Assembly (NCBI RefSeq): GCF_016086655.4
Contig: NC_052138.2
Coordinates: 5,146,001-5,210,000 of the forward strand
Direction of reading: 5' to 3'
DNA: 64,000 bases
DNA from: Lepeophtheirus salmonis
Lineage: Eukaryota > Arthropoda > Copepoda > Siphonostomatoida > Caligidae
Notes under the pieces: model-generated
Seen by the model: only the letters and a program-made list of their open reading frames with translations
Told to the model about the DNA's origin: nothing
Database searches by the model: none
Made by a program: the position numbers and the translations under genes
Shown: positions 35,598-47,214 of the stretch, one piece after another
How the letters are laid out: every line of letters begins with the position of its first letter
Position numbering within the stretch: position 1 is the first letter of the stretch

Positions 35598-36308
35598 CAG
35601 GGACGTCTGCAGGATTATATTTTGAAAGGCTTGGTTTTTGGATTATATTTTGAAAGGCTTGGTTTTTGGATTATATTTTGAAAGGCTTGGTTTTTGGACT
35701 ATATATTGAATGGCTTGGTTTTTAGATTATATTTTGAAAGGCTTGGTTTTTGGATTAAAAAAGTCCAAAAATTAACATTTTTTGGAAACTTTTTGAAAAA
35801 TTAAATTTTTTGAAAAAAAATATGAAGAAGTAAATTTTTTGAAATTTTTTTTAAAAAACCCATAGTTATTCAAAAAAATTAAGGCTTTGGAAAAAAAAAT
35901 TGAAAATATTAATTTTTTGGAAAAAATTTCAAAAATCCATAGCTTTTCACAAAAAATTATATTTTTGGGAAAAAAATTTCATGAATCATTCGCTATTCTC
36001 AAAATATTAAATTTCAAAAGAACATAGATATTAACAGAAAATTCAATTTTTTGGAAAAAAAATTGAAAATTATACAAAATTTCAAATATTAAATGTTCCA
36101 TAGATATTAACAGAAAATTAAATTTTTATGAGAAAAATTTCAAAAAATTATAGCTTTTCACAAAAAATTTAATTTTTGGAAATATAATTTCAAATATTAT
36201 ATTTTTTGGAAAAAATTTCAGTGAATTCATTTTCCAGTAAAAAGCAAAAATTCCTCAGTTTGTGGCTGGGGGTACAGTCTCTCCAGCCACCGCCTGCAGA
36301 CGCCCCTG
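35598..36308 (+). mobile_element. H5 MITE copy R5 with perfect 5-bp target duplication
   Basis: It starts cagggacgtctgcagg and ends cctgcagacgcccctg, a 16-bp inverted repeat with one mismatch, flanked on both sides by tgtat (35593-35597 and 36309-36313). The interior is a minisatellite at the left, then decayed 'ccatagctattcacaaaaaa' units. It is 711 bp with no coding capacity. Best end-defined copy of the family. Confidence 0.85.
35612..35755 (+). repeat. 28-bp minisatellite, five copies, inside R5
   Basis: The unit runs ggattatattttgaaaggc followed by ttggttttt. Units 1-3 and 5 are nearly identical and unit 4 carries several changes. Confidence 0.9.
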
Positions 36309-36314
36309 TGTATG

Positions 36315-36930
36315 GATGGATCTATTTCTTTTCATAAGGACTAACAGAGTTGTTACCATCAGATAAATTGAGTTATGTCACTAATTCAGAGCGATAGAGG
36401 GTTATAAAATTTGTAACAATGAACCTTTCCTTATATATATTTTTTTATTTTTCTAAATAAAATCTGATTTATAAATCTTGTAATTTGACAATAAGAGCCA
36501 AAAATGAAATAAATCATAGCAGTAAATATTATATTGAATATGATAAGAAACTAATTGTATTAATGAGATACATTAAGCATTTATTTTTGTATATCTTTAT
36601 GGATCTTATAACACATAGAATTGAGTCTATTTTGGTAACGAAAATGATCTATTTAGGTGTTCATTACACACTATAAAGATTTAAGAGTTGGATAAAGATG
36701 TCATTTGATATAATAAACTCTTTACGAGTCATAAAAGTCTCAGCGAAAAATGATTTCTGTGCCTATATCTCTCAATGATCATCTGCCAAACAATCAATGA
36801 TTTGAGTTTTTGAAGGGATTTGATGATTTTTCAAGTCATGATTATATTTTGAGTCCTTCGTTATGAGATTTGAAACATATTTAATTCTTTCAACAGGAGG
36901 AATGGGTTCGTTCCCAGCAGCTCCTGTATT
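36315..36930. other. AT-rich intergenic DNA between two H5 elements
   Basis: A 63-codon frame (36485-36676, plus) is unrecognised. Nothing else is supported. Confidence 0.35.
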
Positions 36931-36932
36931 TT

Positions 36933-36960
36933 ATTATTACGAGTTTTTACTCGTAATAAT
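36933..36960. repeat. hairpin with 11-bp arms abutting H5 copy R6
   Basis: Arms attattacgag and ctcgtaataat enclose a 6-base loop (ttttta). The second arm ends exactly where the MITE begins. Confidence 0.8.
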
Positions 36961-37460
36961 CAGGGGTGTCCACAGGGGGCGGAACTGAGGGGCTGTACCC
37001 TCCCCCAAATATTCAAATTTCCAAAAAAAAAACTCTTCAATTGAAAAAAAATGTAATTTTCTGTGTATTTTTGAAATTTGTTCCAAAAAAGGAAGTTTTT
37101 TGTACACATTTGTGGATTTTTGAATTTTTTGTGAATAGCTGTGGATTTTTAAATTTTTTTTTCCAAAAAAAGTAATTTTTCGAAATTTTCATAACAATTT
37201 AATTTTTAAATTTTTTTATCCAAAAAAATTAATTTTTCGAAATTTTCATAACAATTTAATATTTCAATTTTTTTTCCAAAAAATTTAATTTTTGAATTTT
37301 TTTTCTAAAAAAATTTAATTTCTCAAATTTTTGTGAATAATTATGGATTGTCAAAATTTTTTGGGAAAAAAAATATTTTTGGAATTTTTTTAAACAAAAT
37401 TCTTAACCCCCCTCCTAAAATAAATAAATACGTATATATATAATCCTGTGGACGCCTCGG
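36961..37460 (-). mobile_element. H5 MITE copy R6
   Basis: It starts caggggtgtccacagg and ends cctgtggacgcctcgg. The core has 'gtgaatagctgtggattttt' units, reverse in sense to R5. There is no matching flanking pentamer. Confidence 0.7.
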
Positions 37461-37864
37461 GGTGTTAACTAATCAATAATAATAATCTATAAAATAGCTA
37501 TCCCATTTTATATAATCACCATTTGACAAAATAATATTTATATTCCTTAAATTGATATATATATATATTTCAAATCTTTTAGGCCTTTTGTAGCAACTCA
37601 TTTCTAATGTCATTCTAAGGTCCCCATTTTGTTCTTCATCTATTTATAACTCATTTATAAGCCACCATAATCCACTCCATATTATATATGGATCTTATCG
37701 TTTTTAAATCAATATATATGTACTCTAAAAATGGACAGAAAAGGATACAGGTGAGATAAACCAAGTACGACTCGTGTTCCACCTTTTCATAACAATAGCA
37801 AACAGTTAAGGAACATTCATTTTAAATATAAATAGCACAGATGGGGGGAATAGTCATTATGCTG

Positions 37865-37985
37865 CAAGTCCAAGACGGATCTCAAGTATTTGCTCACAAG
37901 TCCAAGTAATTGAGTTTTTTCTTTGTAAAGTCCAGTTGAAGTCCTCAGATTTCTTTTGAGCTCATTTCAAGTCCATAATTATAAT
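37865..37985 (+). repeat. repeat family T fragment
   Basis: 'ctgcaagtccaagacg', 'caagtccaagtaattgag' and 'ccagttgaagtcctcag' belong to the ACTCGA/CAAGTC repeat group. Confidence 0.45.
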
Positions 37986-38089
37986 ATACAGGGATTTTAT
38001 AACAAACACAGATTAGGCTACGCCAGAGAGCGAAACCATTCTTGAACTTCATCCCACCGCACGATTAAATTCTGAGATAATCAGTTTTA

Positions 38090-38800
38090 CAAAGTACAAC
38101 AGTCCACTGTGTTGTGATGGCTTTCAAGAAGGAAAGAGTACATCCAGGACTCAGGCACAATCCAAGATATTGTCGAATTATAACCAAGATATTGTCGAAT
38201 TATAACCAAGATATTGTCGAATTATAACCAAGATATTGGTTTCCAACTTAAAAAAGACAATTTACAAGGATCCAACAGTCACAATCACAACTCTGGCCAA
38301 GAGGAGCAATGTGAGCCAAGAGGACTGGTCGGTGGATCTCAAAAAATCAAAGCTCTATTATGTGGTTGGGCGAGATCAGCAACAATTGGGATGTGATGCC
38401 CCCTACTCTGATGTCTTGTGTAATGTTCTTAACAACAGAATGATCCCCGGATGAATTAAGTTGCTTCAGGGAGCCAATACATATTCCAACAGGACTCAGT
38501 ATACAGCCAAGAGGATGTTGCATTGCAGCAGTTAACCCCCCCCCATTTTTTGGACCCTTCAAGATGGACCCTCAAACAGCACTTACCTAAACCTAAACTT
38601 ATTATTTGTGAGAGCGTCTTGAGTCCAAGGCTTGCTCTGAGTCTCCCAAAAATTTTACCAGCATAAAAAAGGTTGCAGCCAACATGTACAGGGATAAGGT
38701 GGTCTAAGCTTTTCAAAGGTGCAGGAGCAAGATCGAAAAATGCACCAAGATGGAGGATGGGCCCATGAGATAAAAATGATTTGTTCTCGTCTCTGCTTTC
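38090..38800 (+). mobile_element. TcD: Tc1/mariner pseudogene
   Basis: Frames encode KTIYKDPTVTITTLAKRSNV (the linker and second DNA-binding helix of a Tc1/mariner transposase). About 38620-38780 then reads NMYRDKVV and F(Q)RCRSKIEKC, matching the C-terminal end of such enzymes. Between them 'ALQQ' and a broken D-G-like motif remain near 38520, but most of the core is gone. Stops and shifts abound, and a 22-bp tandem repeat interrupts the N-terminal part. Confidence 0.7.
38162..38238 (+). repeat. 22-bp tandem repeat, about 3.5 units, within TcD
   Basis: The unit begins ccaagatattgtcgaatt and is completed by ataa. Three perfect units are followed by half of a fourth. Confidence 0.9.
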
Positions 38801-38814
38801 ATAGTTAACTTATA

Positions 38815-39059
38815 ATAAAAATCATGTCAAAAATTTGAAAAATCCATCGCTATTCACAAAAAGTTAAACTAAAAACAAATGAAATTTCATATATGAAATT
38901 TCGGATATTCACAAAAAATGATAAAAAAAATTCAAAAACTCAATTTTTTTCTCTGCTGCATTATTTATACGAATGGTGAAAAAAAAATTCTAGTAAAAAA
39001 CAAAAATTTCTTAATTTGAGGGGGGAAGGCGCTCGAGCCTACTCCCTCAGACGCCCCTG
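38815..39059 (+). mobile_element. H5 MITE copy R7, 5' truncated
   Basis: Only the right end is intact ('ccctcagacgcccctg'), preceded by 'tttcttaatttgagggggg' and AT core units ('ccatcgctattcac'). It abuts TcD on the left and a T repeat on the right. Confidence 0.65.
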
Positions 39060-39185
39060 ATTAGCTTGCAAGTCCAATTCGAGCCGTGAACCTTAGCTAT
39101 AGAGTCCAAGTCAAGTTAAAAGTCTTCAAAATATGAACTTAAGTCGAGTCGCAAGTCTGCAGTAGTTCAAGTCCCCACCTTTGAA
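39060..39185 (+). repeat. repeat family T fragment
   Basis: 'gcttgcaagtccaattcgag' and 'aagtcgagtcgcaagtctg' match other T tracts. With 37865-37985 it may be one T element split by TcD and H5 insertions. Confidence 0.5.
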
Positions 39186-39189
39186 TTAG

Positions 39190-40200
39190 AGTATTGACCA
39201 AATTGAATCTTCTCCCAATTTAAAAAAAAAATCTGCGTTTGGGTTTTATAATGCTTCCGCTTGGACCACCATCACTCAAAAAACATCTTCCGCACTCAAT
39301 ATTGTTTGTATGTAAATGTATGAATATTTGTTTCAATATTCTACATCACTCTGTTTAAATATTTATGAGTAGGTATCAGGTTATGTCTAGGTAGAAGACA
39401 CGTCTTGTTTTTTTTTGCTCTAATTGACCAATCTGAGTAGAAGTAGTACCTATCCTTTGTGCGATTGATAGTTCATCAAGCCCGACAAAGACTTCTTCAC
39501 AAATAAGAAGAAAATGAAAAATGAACAAACATCGGTTATGGAGTGACTACTATTTATGATCAGACAAACTTTGATTCTGTAATAAACGGGGAAATGCTAC
39601 TATTAAAAGATTAGTAGCTGTGCTTTTCAGAGTGGAATTTATGATTCTGAACGAAAATGATTACCTGGAGCAAAGAGCTGAAATAATTATGAGAGCAAGA
39701 CTGTCATTTTAGTTGGTTTAAATTTTAGTGGATCCTTCAGATCCCAGAAAAATACCTTTAAAATATCCTATGAGACATTCAGGTATTTCTTAGAGCATAA
39801 TAAATATATAAATCTTAATAATTCTAAATAAAATACCATAATTACAAATTATTAGTAATTCTCTAAATAATAGCCTATTTAAACTTGAAATAAGACAACT
39901 ACCGAAAAAGGTTTTTTTGAATACAAAGATGTGGTGAGTGGATTGAATACAATTCGAATTCAACTAATATTTGAGGCTTCTTCTCCAGTCGTTTTAAAAG
40001 TATAGTAATCACCTGATTTCCACTCCCCCATCGTTTTAATATATCGGGATTTCCTGGGAATATCTTTGGTTGTAGAAAAGAAAGGTAGGCCGGGTTTTGG
40101 GAATCCTGAGATACCGAAAGACAATCCCTACAATGTATTTCTCTTACTTTGCATACTCACCCCCCAAAAAAAAAAAAAGAACAAAAGAAGGCAGCTATAT
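39190..40200. other. AT-rich intergenic DNA, nothing recognised
   Basis: No family, RNA gene or repeat end could be supported. Confidence 0.4.
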
Positions 40201-40203
40201 CTA

Positions 40204-40767
40204 CAGGGTATAACAACGAAATCCCAGGCTTTTGATTGATCTACTTTAAATTAACATCAAATGGTCATTTTTAAAGATTTATCCAAAAAGCAAAAACTGA
40301 GGTGCAGATACAGTCCTTGATAATACATTTCACATAATTTAGCCTCTGTTGCCTTCAATAACGATCTCGATTGGGTCTTGAACCACACGATGGCCTGGAA
40401 ACTAGATTCCAATCTAAATTTTTGCATTCCCGGACGATGGAGTCGATCAGATACTTGACCTTTGACTCAAAGTAGCTCTGGACGAAATAATCCATCGGAT
40501 TTAGGAGCTAAAAGGCCAACTGGGGTCCTTGGTCTCCAACAAGGCCTTTCTCAAAAACTGCAATCCTTCTCACGTCATCTTTGAAACTTCAGCGTGGCTA
40601 ATGTTAAGACCGTTGTTCGTCAAAATCTTCTTTTGTTGACTTCATGGTTCACTTTTTGGATACAAAGTGAAACGTTTATATGTATATGCCACAAATGCAA
40701 AAGTATTATGCAATTTCATCATCATATATGGCATATCCGAAGCAGCGGATTTCGTTGTTACACACTG
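40204..40767 (-). mobile_element. TcB copy 1: 564-bp deleted Tc1-like element
   Basis: The 21-bp termini differ at two positions (CAGGGTATAACAACGAAATC, and on the other strand CAGTGTGTAACAACGAAATC) and lie beside TA at both sides. The minus strand retains a broken C-terminal transposase scrap near 40310-40520. The rest is deleted. The right-hand end is duplicated in the following 116-bp repeat. Confidence 0.75.
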
Positions 40768-40926
40768 TATATCCAATCATAGCTCCTAGCCTCTTATGAT
40801 TGACATAGAAATGCAAAAGTATTGCCCAATTTCGTCATCATATATGGCAAATCCGAAGCAGCGGATTTCGTTGTTACACACTGTATATCCAATCATATCT
40901 CATAGCCTCTTATGATTGACATAGAA
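40695..40926 (+). repeat. tandem duplication of 116 bp carrying a TcB end
   Basis: Units 40695-40810 and 40811-40926 are nearly identical, each containing 'ggatttcgttgttacacac' and 'cctcttatgattgacataga'. The duplicated unit includes the TcB terminus plus about 40 bases of host flank. Confidence 0.88.
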
Positions 40927-41569
40927 TGCATTAGTAAAGTTCCTAACAGCGTACAGGTTAAAAGTACCCCAGACGTGTACTCTTCCCAATCATAAATATC
41001 TTGTAACTATATGAGAAATATGTATTTGAAATGCTGACACCCCAGAGAGGAGGAAGGCTTATTCATAACTTTTATTGGAGATTATAAAAGTGAAGAATGT
41101 AGAACCCTTTTGAAGCCACCCTCACTCACTCCTCCCACAACTCGGAAGGAAAAGGGGTTTTAACTTATGAATAAGTGCATAAAACAACACTCACTGTAAT
41201 TATCTCGTTAAGGGGTTGTATAACAAAAATTATAGGGTTAAAAAACAGATCCCAGACACCCGGTTATTAGAAGTAAGAGAATCACTCTATATTGTAATGT
41301 ATAATTGTTACAGTTGAATGACCATATATGTAGATATGGAAGCAGGGTTGGCGTAGGAGTGATCAGGGCCAGGGGCAAAGACAAATATGTGGGCCCATTT
41401 TCTTCATTTCCTTTCTTAAAATTTGATTTTGGTCTAAACATTTTTACTTTTTTAAAAGGTAAAGTGCAGGGATTTTTTTTTTTTCTCAGATGACCTTTTT
41501 TTAAAATAAAGGTGAATCTTTTTCTATTTTTATCTGAGGTCTGGAGCTTCAGAAGATGGGAGTACACGT

Positions 41570-42029
41570 AAATATAAGCTAGTCACATCTACAAAGCATC
41601 TATTGACAGTTACCCACCTAAGTTTAAGCCATTTTGTACAGGCATTTTTTAAGTCATAACAATCGTTTGAGTAAGTTTATGGGAGAGCTTTTGTGAAAAT
41701 GGATAAAATCAATTATTGCACTCTTGCCCCAGTTTAGGTGCAATGAATCCGGATTTTGGTTCAGATTAATTACTGTAGATAAAACTTGGATACACCATTA
41801 TACGCCCGAAACAAAAATACAGTTCAAAAAGTGGACTGCAAAGATTTTCGTCAAATGAACAATGCCTTTGCCGAGTACTGTTTGGACGCGTTACATGGAT
41901 ATGATCAGATTGGAAGAAGTGTGTAAAGTTACAAGGAGTCTATGTTGAAAGAAAAAAAACATTATAAAAATTCAGAAAAAATGTCTAGTATCTTTGTTAG
42001 ATCGGAAACTATTCATACCACCCTCGTAT
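41570..42029 (+). mobile_element. Mar1 copy 1: internally deleted mariner
   Basis: MDKINYCTLA near 41700 is the N-terminus of an irritans-type mariner transposase. FRLITVDKTWIHHYTPETK follows directly, where VDKTW holds a first catalytic Asp, then KKWTAK and, after a gap, EEVCKVTRSLC, the usual C-terminal block. Terminal sequence 'tagatcggaaactattcat' resembles the 48.5-kb copy. Frames are broken and part of the protein is deleted. Confidence 0.75.
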
Positions 42030-42049
42030 ATATTTAAATTTTCACACAA

Positions 42050-42560
42050 TTTTATCCATCTCGGAGCCATATTCAAAAGCGGGGCCTAGAGCCAGTTCCC
42101 CCTCCACCAAACTAGCCTTGTATTGAAGGTAAATATAATTGGATCAATTTCCGTCACATTACATTAACTTAAAATATAAATAATCTATCTATTCATGACT
42201 TAAATAAATAATATGTTTTCCAAATTGATTCAAATTTGTTTCAATACATTGTGTCCATATTTCATAAATTAATCATTTCTTTAGAATAAAATAGTTTAAA
42301 ATGACAGTCAATCCTTATTTAATTTTTATAGTCTTTTTTTCAAAAACTTTTTTTACTGTATATATTTACATTTTTGATAGTTATATCTAGACCGTAGTCA
42401 GAAGCAGGGCCCTGGGGTAAGTACCCCTTCCACCAAACCAGCCTGTTATTGAAGGTAGAGATAATTGGATCAAGGTCTGTCACATTACAATATCTTGTAG
42501 CATAATAATCCATATATACGTGATTTAAATAAATAATATGTTATCCCAAATTAATTGAAA
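42050..42560 (+). repeat. family X: direct duplication, period about 325 bp
   Basis: The blocks 'ccctccaccaaac', 'tattgaaggta', 'ataattggatcaa', 'gtcacattaca' and 'taaataaataatatgtt' occur in the same order from about 42100 and from about 42425. No coding capacity or terminal repeat is recognised. Confidence 0.65.
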
Positions 42561-42564
42561 ATTT

Positions 42565-44195
42565 CTTTTTAAAAAACAGTAGATTAATAAGGATCAAATA
42601 AAGAAGCTCACGAACGAATAAGATCCTTGAAATCTCAAAGAAGAAAGTTACTAAATAAATCTTTTATTATTAATTATTTACCTATTAAGAAGTGTATATT
42701 ATTTTTCTTCAAACTGATCCGCTTCTGGTTATGATCAAACACCTCTTATTCTTAAATATATATATTTAATCTCTTCAAAGGTGAAGACGATATTTAGCTG
42801 TTAATTAATTGTTGTTAACAGCAAACTCTTTGAATGATTAGGATTGAATTATAATGTTATCTGATAACTTTCGGAGTTTCTTAAAACAAAAAAAAATACA
42901 CTACAAATTTAATTCTAACTCAAATGATATACGAATGGAATTCATTCTCTGAAGTTTTTTGTTTCTTGAAAGAAATTAGAGTTGTATGGATACTTAATTT
43001 GGGATTTGATGAGTACTCAAAAATTAGAAATATTTAAAAGCCGTTTTCACTTTTCTTTATTTTTTATTTTGTGCCATTTTTATGGCAAACTTTTGGAGCA
43101 AAAGAAAGGCCTTCAACTTGTGACCGGAGGAGATCGTACAACAACAAAACAAATATCAAATTTCAGCTTTTTGTCAGCTTTTTTGAATGACGCCAAGTAT
43201 AAAATTGTCAGACACTTAGAACTGAGGCTGGATGGCCTCGAAGCGGATTCTAATTTTTGAGTCCTTACCCTGTGCAAACATTTTTGGCATTATTTATGCA
43301 ATGTATATTTAATATCCTTGTGTTTTCGAGTTTGTCATGATTATTCTCTTGCAGTAGCTTGATGATTAGTGACTCCCCATCATAAAAAATTCCAATATCG
43401 ACAGCTAATACGCTGTCTCTCAGGAATCAAGTCTATAATATTTCTTTTATTTGATCTCAGTTGTGCATATTTTAGAGTAATATTTTTTCGAATCTGTTTC
43501 CCAAATAAATCAATCCGTTAAGGAGGAAATATTTGATTTCAAACGATTTAAAAAGAGCCCAAAATTTTTGTTCTTAGAAGTTTATTATATTTCAAAAAAA
43601 TCCAAAAAACCTAGTGGGTGTTATAAGTTTAAGATGTAGGATGGACGTCAATATTTTGAGACTCCTATATCCCTCTAGAGAACACTCAACTCCTAATTTA
43701 GCTATTTACAACTACTTATTAGTACTGGGATTAATATTTGTTTATTAAATTCCAATCATTTACTCTCTTGTTTATTGTTAGTCATGGGGCAAGAGTTAAG
43801 GGAATGAAAAATAAGTTATTAAGCTGGGCTAATTACAAGGGTGCACGCTAGAGATAAACAAATAAATTGATTCTGTTTATTAGGGAGTTTATTTTCTTTT
43901 AAATAAATGCAAAACATCTTAACAAAATAGTATTGGATTCAAAAAGGAATCCCACTTTTTTCTCCCCAGACGTTTGATGCATCGAATTATATCATGCCCG
44001 GCTATGAGCATTAAACAAAGACGGTTGAACAAATATAAATGTGCGGAATGATATGAAAATATAATGTGGGGCTCTTTTTTCAAATGACTTTTTTTACAAG
44101 CTTTTTGTCGGGAGACATTTTTACAAATATTTATTGAATTACTTTTTTTTCAAAAAATATGTTTTATTTTATTTTTAGAATATTTAGAAAATTGT
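42565..44195. other. AT-rich intergenic DNA with one unrecognised frame
   Basis: The 92-codon frame at 42982-43260 (+) includes KGLQLVTGGDRTTTKQIS and LELRLDGLEADSNF. I recognise no family and see no splice structure, so it stays a weak hypothetical. Confidence 0.3.
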
Positions 44196-44199
44196 CAAA

Positions 44200-44520
44200 T
44201 CGGCTCCTACTCTAACTATTACTGAACATCCTACAAGCCTCGTGTCACTGGGATTTGTTGGCTCAAATGGACATGTCTTAATAGTACCGACTATTTAGAA
44301 AAATTGAGGATAAAGTTCCTTTTTGTGGGGAGTAAGATTGTCCCAGACGGACCTTATGTACTGTATCAGGACGGGGCCTCTGCTCATTCGTCTGAGACCA
44401 CCCAAAAGGGACATCCTTTATTATATCCAGCCTCAGAATCTCCAGTTATGAGCCAAACCTGGGGCAAGCGCTCCAAATGTATCTCTTCCCCAGAAACCAT
44501 CCCTGGCTAAGAGCATAAAG
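44200..44520 (+). mobile_element. Mar2: mariner/Tc1 transposase core scrap
   Basis: A plus-strand frame gives KIVPDGPYVLYQDGASAHSS, the second catalytic Asp region (QDGA-AH) of Tc1/mariner enzymes, followed by ETTQKG. Just upstream, 'gggatttgttggctcaaatg' encodes GFVGSNG, the preceding strand, in another frame. No N- or C-terminal parts or termini are found. Confidence 0.7.
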
Positions 44521-44524
44521 GTAA

Positions 44525-46460
44525 AACGTTGTACAAATATTTTGTAAAGTAAAATAAACATTCCAAAAATTGTTTTTAACCCAAAAATAATAAATAATTT
44601 CCCACTGAATGGTCCAAGTACCCATAAAACTATTCGTAGAGTGTCGTTAGTTTAACTCATATTAAACGTTCATTTATTACTAATTATGTAATTATATAAA
44701 TATTTGCTCACTTTTAACCTATGTATGTATTTGAAGAAGCTGTTTACAAAGGGGCTACAAAACACTAAGAAAATAAATAAATTGGCTAAAATAGCCACTT
44801 TGAACCTTTCATTAACATGAGCGTATCAAATTTCTTAAATGACTTGCGTCAAAACACCAAGGAAGAAAATCAAAACGAAATATTGAAATATCAACAAATC
44901 AATGTTTAATTATTTGATTTTTGATCGATTCGCATGTTTGTGAAATAAAAAAGCCATCCGGATGATGATTCACACGAATGAGTGAAATCATTTATTCAAT
45001 GGTTTTTTTCTTATTGATGAAAATGGCTTTTGTTTTATTTTGTTCAATGAGGGTTTTTTTTTTTTTTGTATTTATTTGTGAAAAAAATCAATAATTTTTT
45101 TTACGTATTTCCTGCAAATGAATCAAAGATAGAATCAGAAAGAAAATGAGATTCCTTTCAACATATCAAGACACAAAAAGAGAGGCTATTAAACCTTCAG
45201 ACAAATTGAATCAAAGTTTGCTACATGTTTATAAAGGATGGAGTGGTGCCGGAGAGGCAGAATCATGGCTACGGTTTTTGTTTTTGTTTCAATACAAAAT
45301 TTGACACTTTTTTTTTTTGAAAAAACTCTTTCAAAATTGACAGAAAGTATTTGCAATATTTATTGAAAAATACTTTCATTTTTTGACAACCCTATTTCTA
45401 TTTTTTGTAATGGTTACCAAAATAATATTTTTTTTTACATACCCAAAATTACATGGGTTATCAGAGAGGGATAGGCAATATCAATCAAGACTTTAATTTT
45501 AAAGACCCTTAAAATGTATATATATCTATAAATTCCTTCAAGGATTATGGTCACTCATTCAAAAATAGATATTGACATGTTTATATCCGTTAAGGAAGAA
45601 ATTCATAATTTTTGGTCTTCTTCTCAACCTGGTCTTTAATTATATACGTAGAATCTCCTATATATATTTACATATATTTAGGTTAGTAGGTGTAGGACGT
45701 AGGTAGATCGTGTGAACTTCCTCTTACACAGAAACATTTAAAAACAAACAAAAACTATTAATACCTACTCACAACACATCTTGATGGTCACAAAGGGTGG
45801 AAAAGTAAGGTTAAGATATTTTTATGAAAAAAAACCCCTTAGATTATTTGAGTTGTGCAAAAAAAAGCAAAAAAAAAAAAGCATTGATTGGACTTTCATA
45901 AAGAAAATACTTTTGATTGTGTTATGTGCCCATCAATAAAAAAATAACATAGAACCTTTTTCTCAAAATTGATTGTGTATTAACATTTGTATTCTTCGAC
46001 GAATTATCCACAATTTCTATCAACAAGAACGATTCTTATTTACCCTTCGGGTGCTTTGCAAATATAAATTGATTATCTCAATAATATAATGAAAAATTGA
46101 TAGATTTGTATGGTTAAAAGAGGTCATATCGGGTCTAATATAAGTCCTTTTACTAAAAAAAAAAGAAGGTTCTCAACCATAATTAACATTCTTGTTTATA
46201 TAATCTTATCCTACAAATTTGAATAATAAGTCTTATAGTTGGCTAAAACATGTCTATAAAATAATGACCTCTATGTATACCTATGAAAAGTAAATTGGGA
46301 TTTTTTCTTTCCTTGATTTTTGTAGAAGATTGTCTTTGTGTAGACGTACCACATATGAAGACAAACCGAAGAAAAATTGCGGAGCATAATTCCGAGATTA
46401 TAAATTAAATTATTGATCCTTTAATTTCCGTCATACACTCTATGAAAACCCATTTCATAT
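44525..46460. other. AT-rich intergenic DNA, nothing recognised
   Basis: Poly-T and poly-A runs are frequent. No frame, RNA gene or clear repeat end is supported. Confidence 0.4.
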
Positions 46461-46464
46461 TTTT

Positions 46465-47210
46465 TTCTAATAAAGTTAATATTTTTATTACCATAAATGT
46501 ACACATTTCCAATACATTTTGATCAAACATCATAAAATGTCTTTAAAAGTAAGAAATGACATAATACCTGCATTGAATAATACTTTATCTCCATGATATT
46601 TGTACAAAATCAAAGTAGTATGTACTAAGAATCCCTATAATATGCCTAGATTTGTACAAATATTATTATTATTTTGATCGATGAGGGAAAAACTGACTGT
46701 TTTGTGCCCTATATAAATTCTTTATTGGAAATCAAAATATGATTACCTTCAATATTATGTAATTAACGTATAGAGTTTTTTCCTTAACGTCATAAATTGT
46801 ATTATAATTGATGGCGACGCCATCTTTGGGGCTCAAAGTTGATATTTTTACTATATAAAATGGTCAAATTTCCAATATATCCTGATGAAACTTCATCAAA
46901 TGGCTTTAAGAATAAAAAAGTACTTTACAACGACATTAAATACTTCTTAATACTAAAGGTATACACTGATATTTGAATTAAATACAATAAAAAATACACT
47001 AATATATATTGTACCTATTTAATATCTTACAACGAATAAAACTAGGCAATATTATTTTGTAGGACCTACTTTTTCATAATCCAAAAGGCCACAATTTTTG
47101 TTAATTTTATTCAATAAAGGTTTTTCATTTTGATAAAACTTTGTTGATTATGCCTTTCATAAAATGGCCGACATCAATGATGCTAGCGTCACTTGAAAAC
47201 AATCCATAGG
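46465..47210 (+). mobile_element. M-family MITEs M5a and M5b, adjacent copies
   Basis: M blocks appear twice in the same order: 46465-46720 (degraded, without a CRE-like end) and 46745-47210, which begins 'ttaacgtcataaattgtatt', continues 'cttcatcaaatggctttaag' and ends 'atggccgacatcaatgatgc' with 'gcgtcacttgaaaac'. The second copy has lost its middle. Confidence 0.55.
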
Positions 47211-47214
47211 GGCA

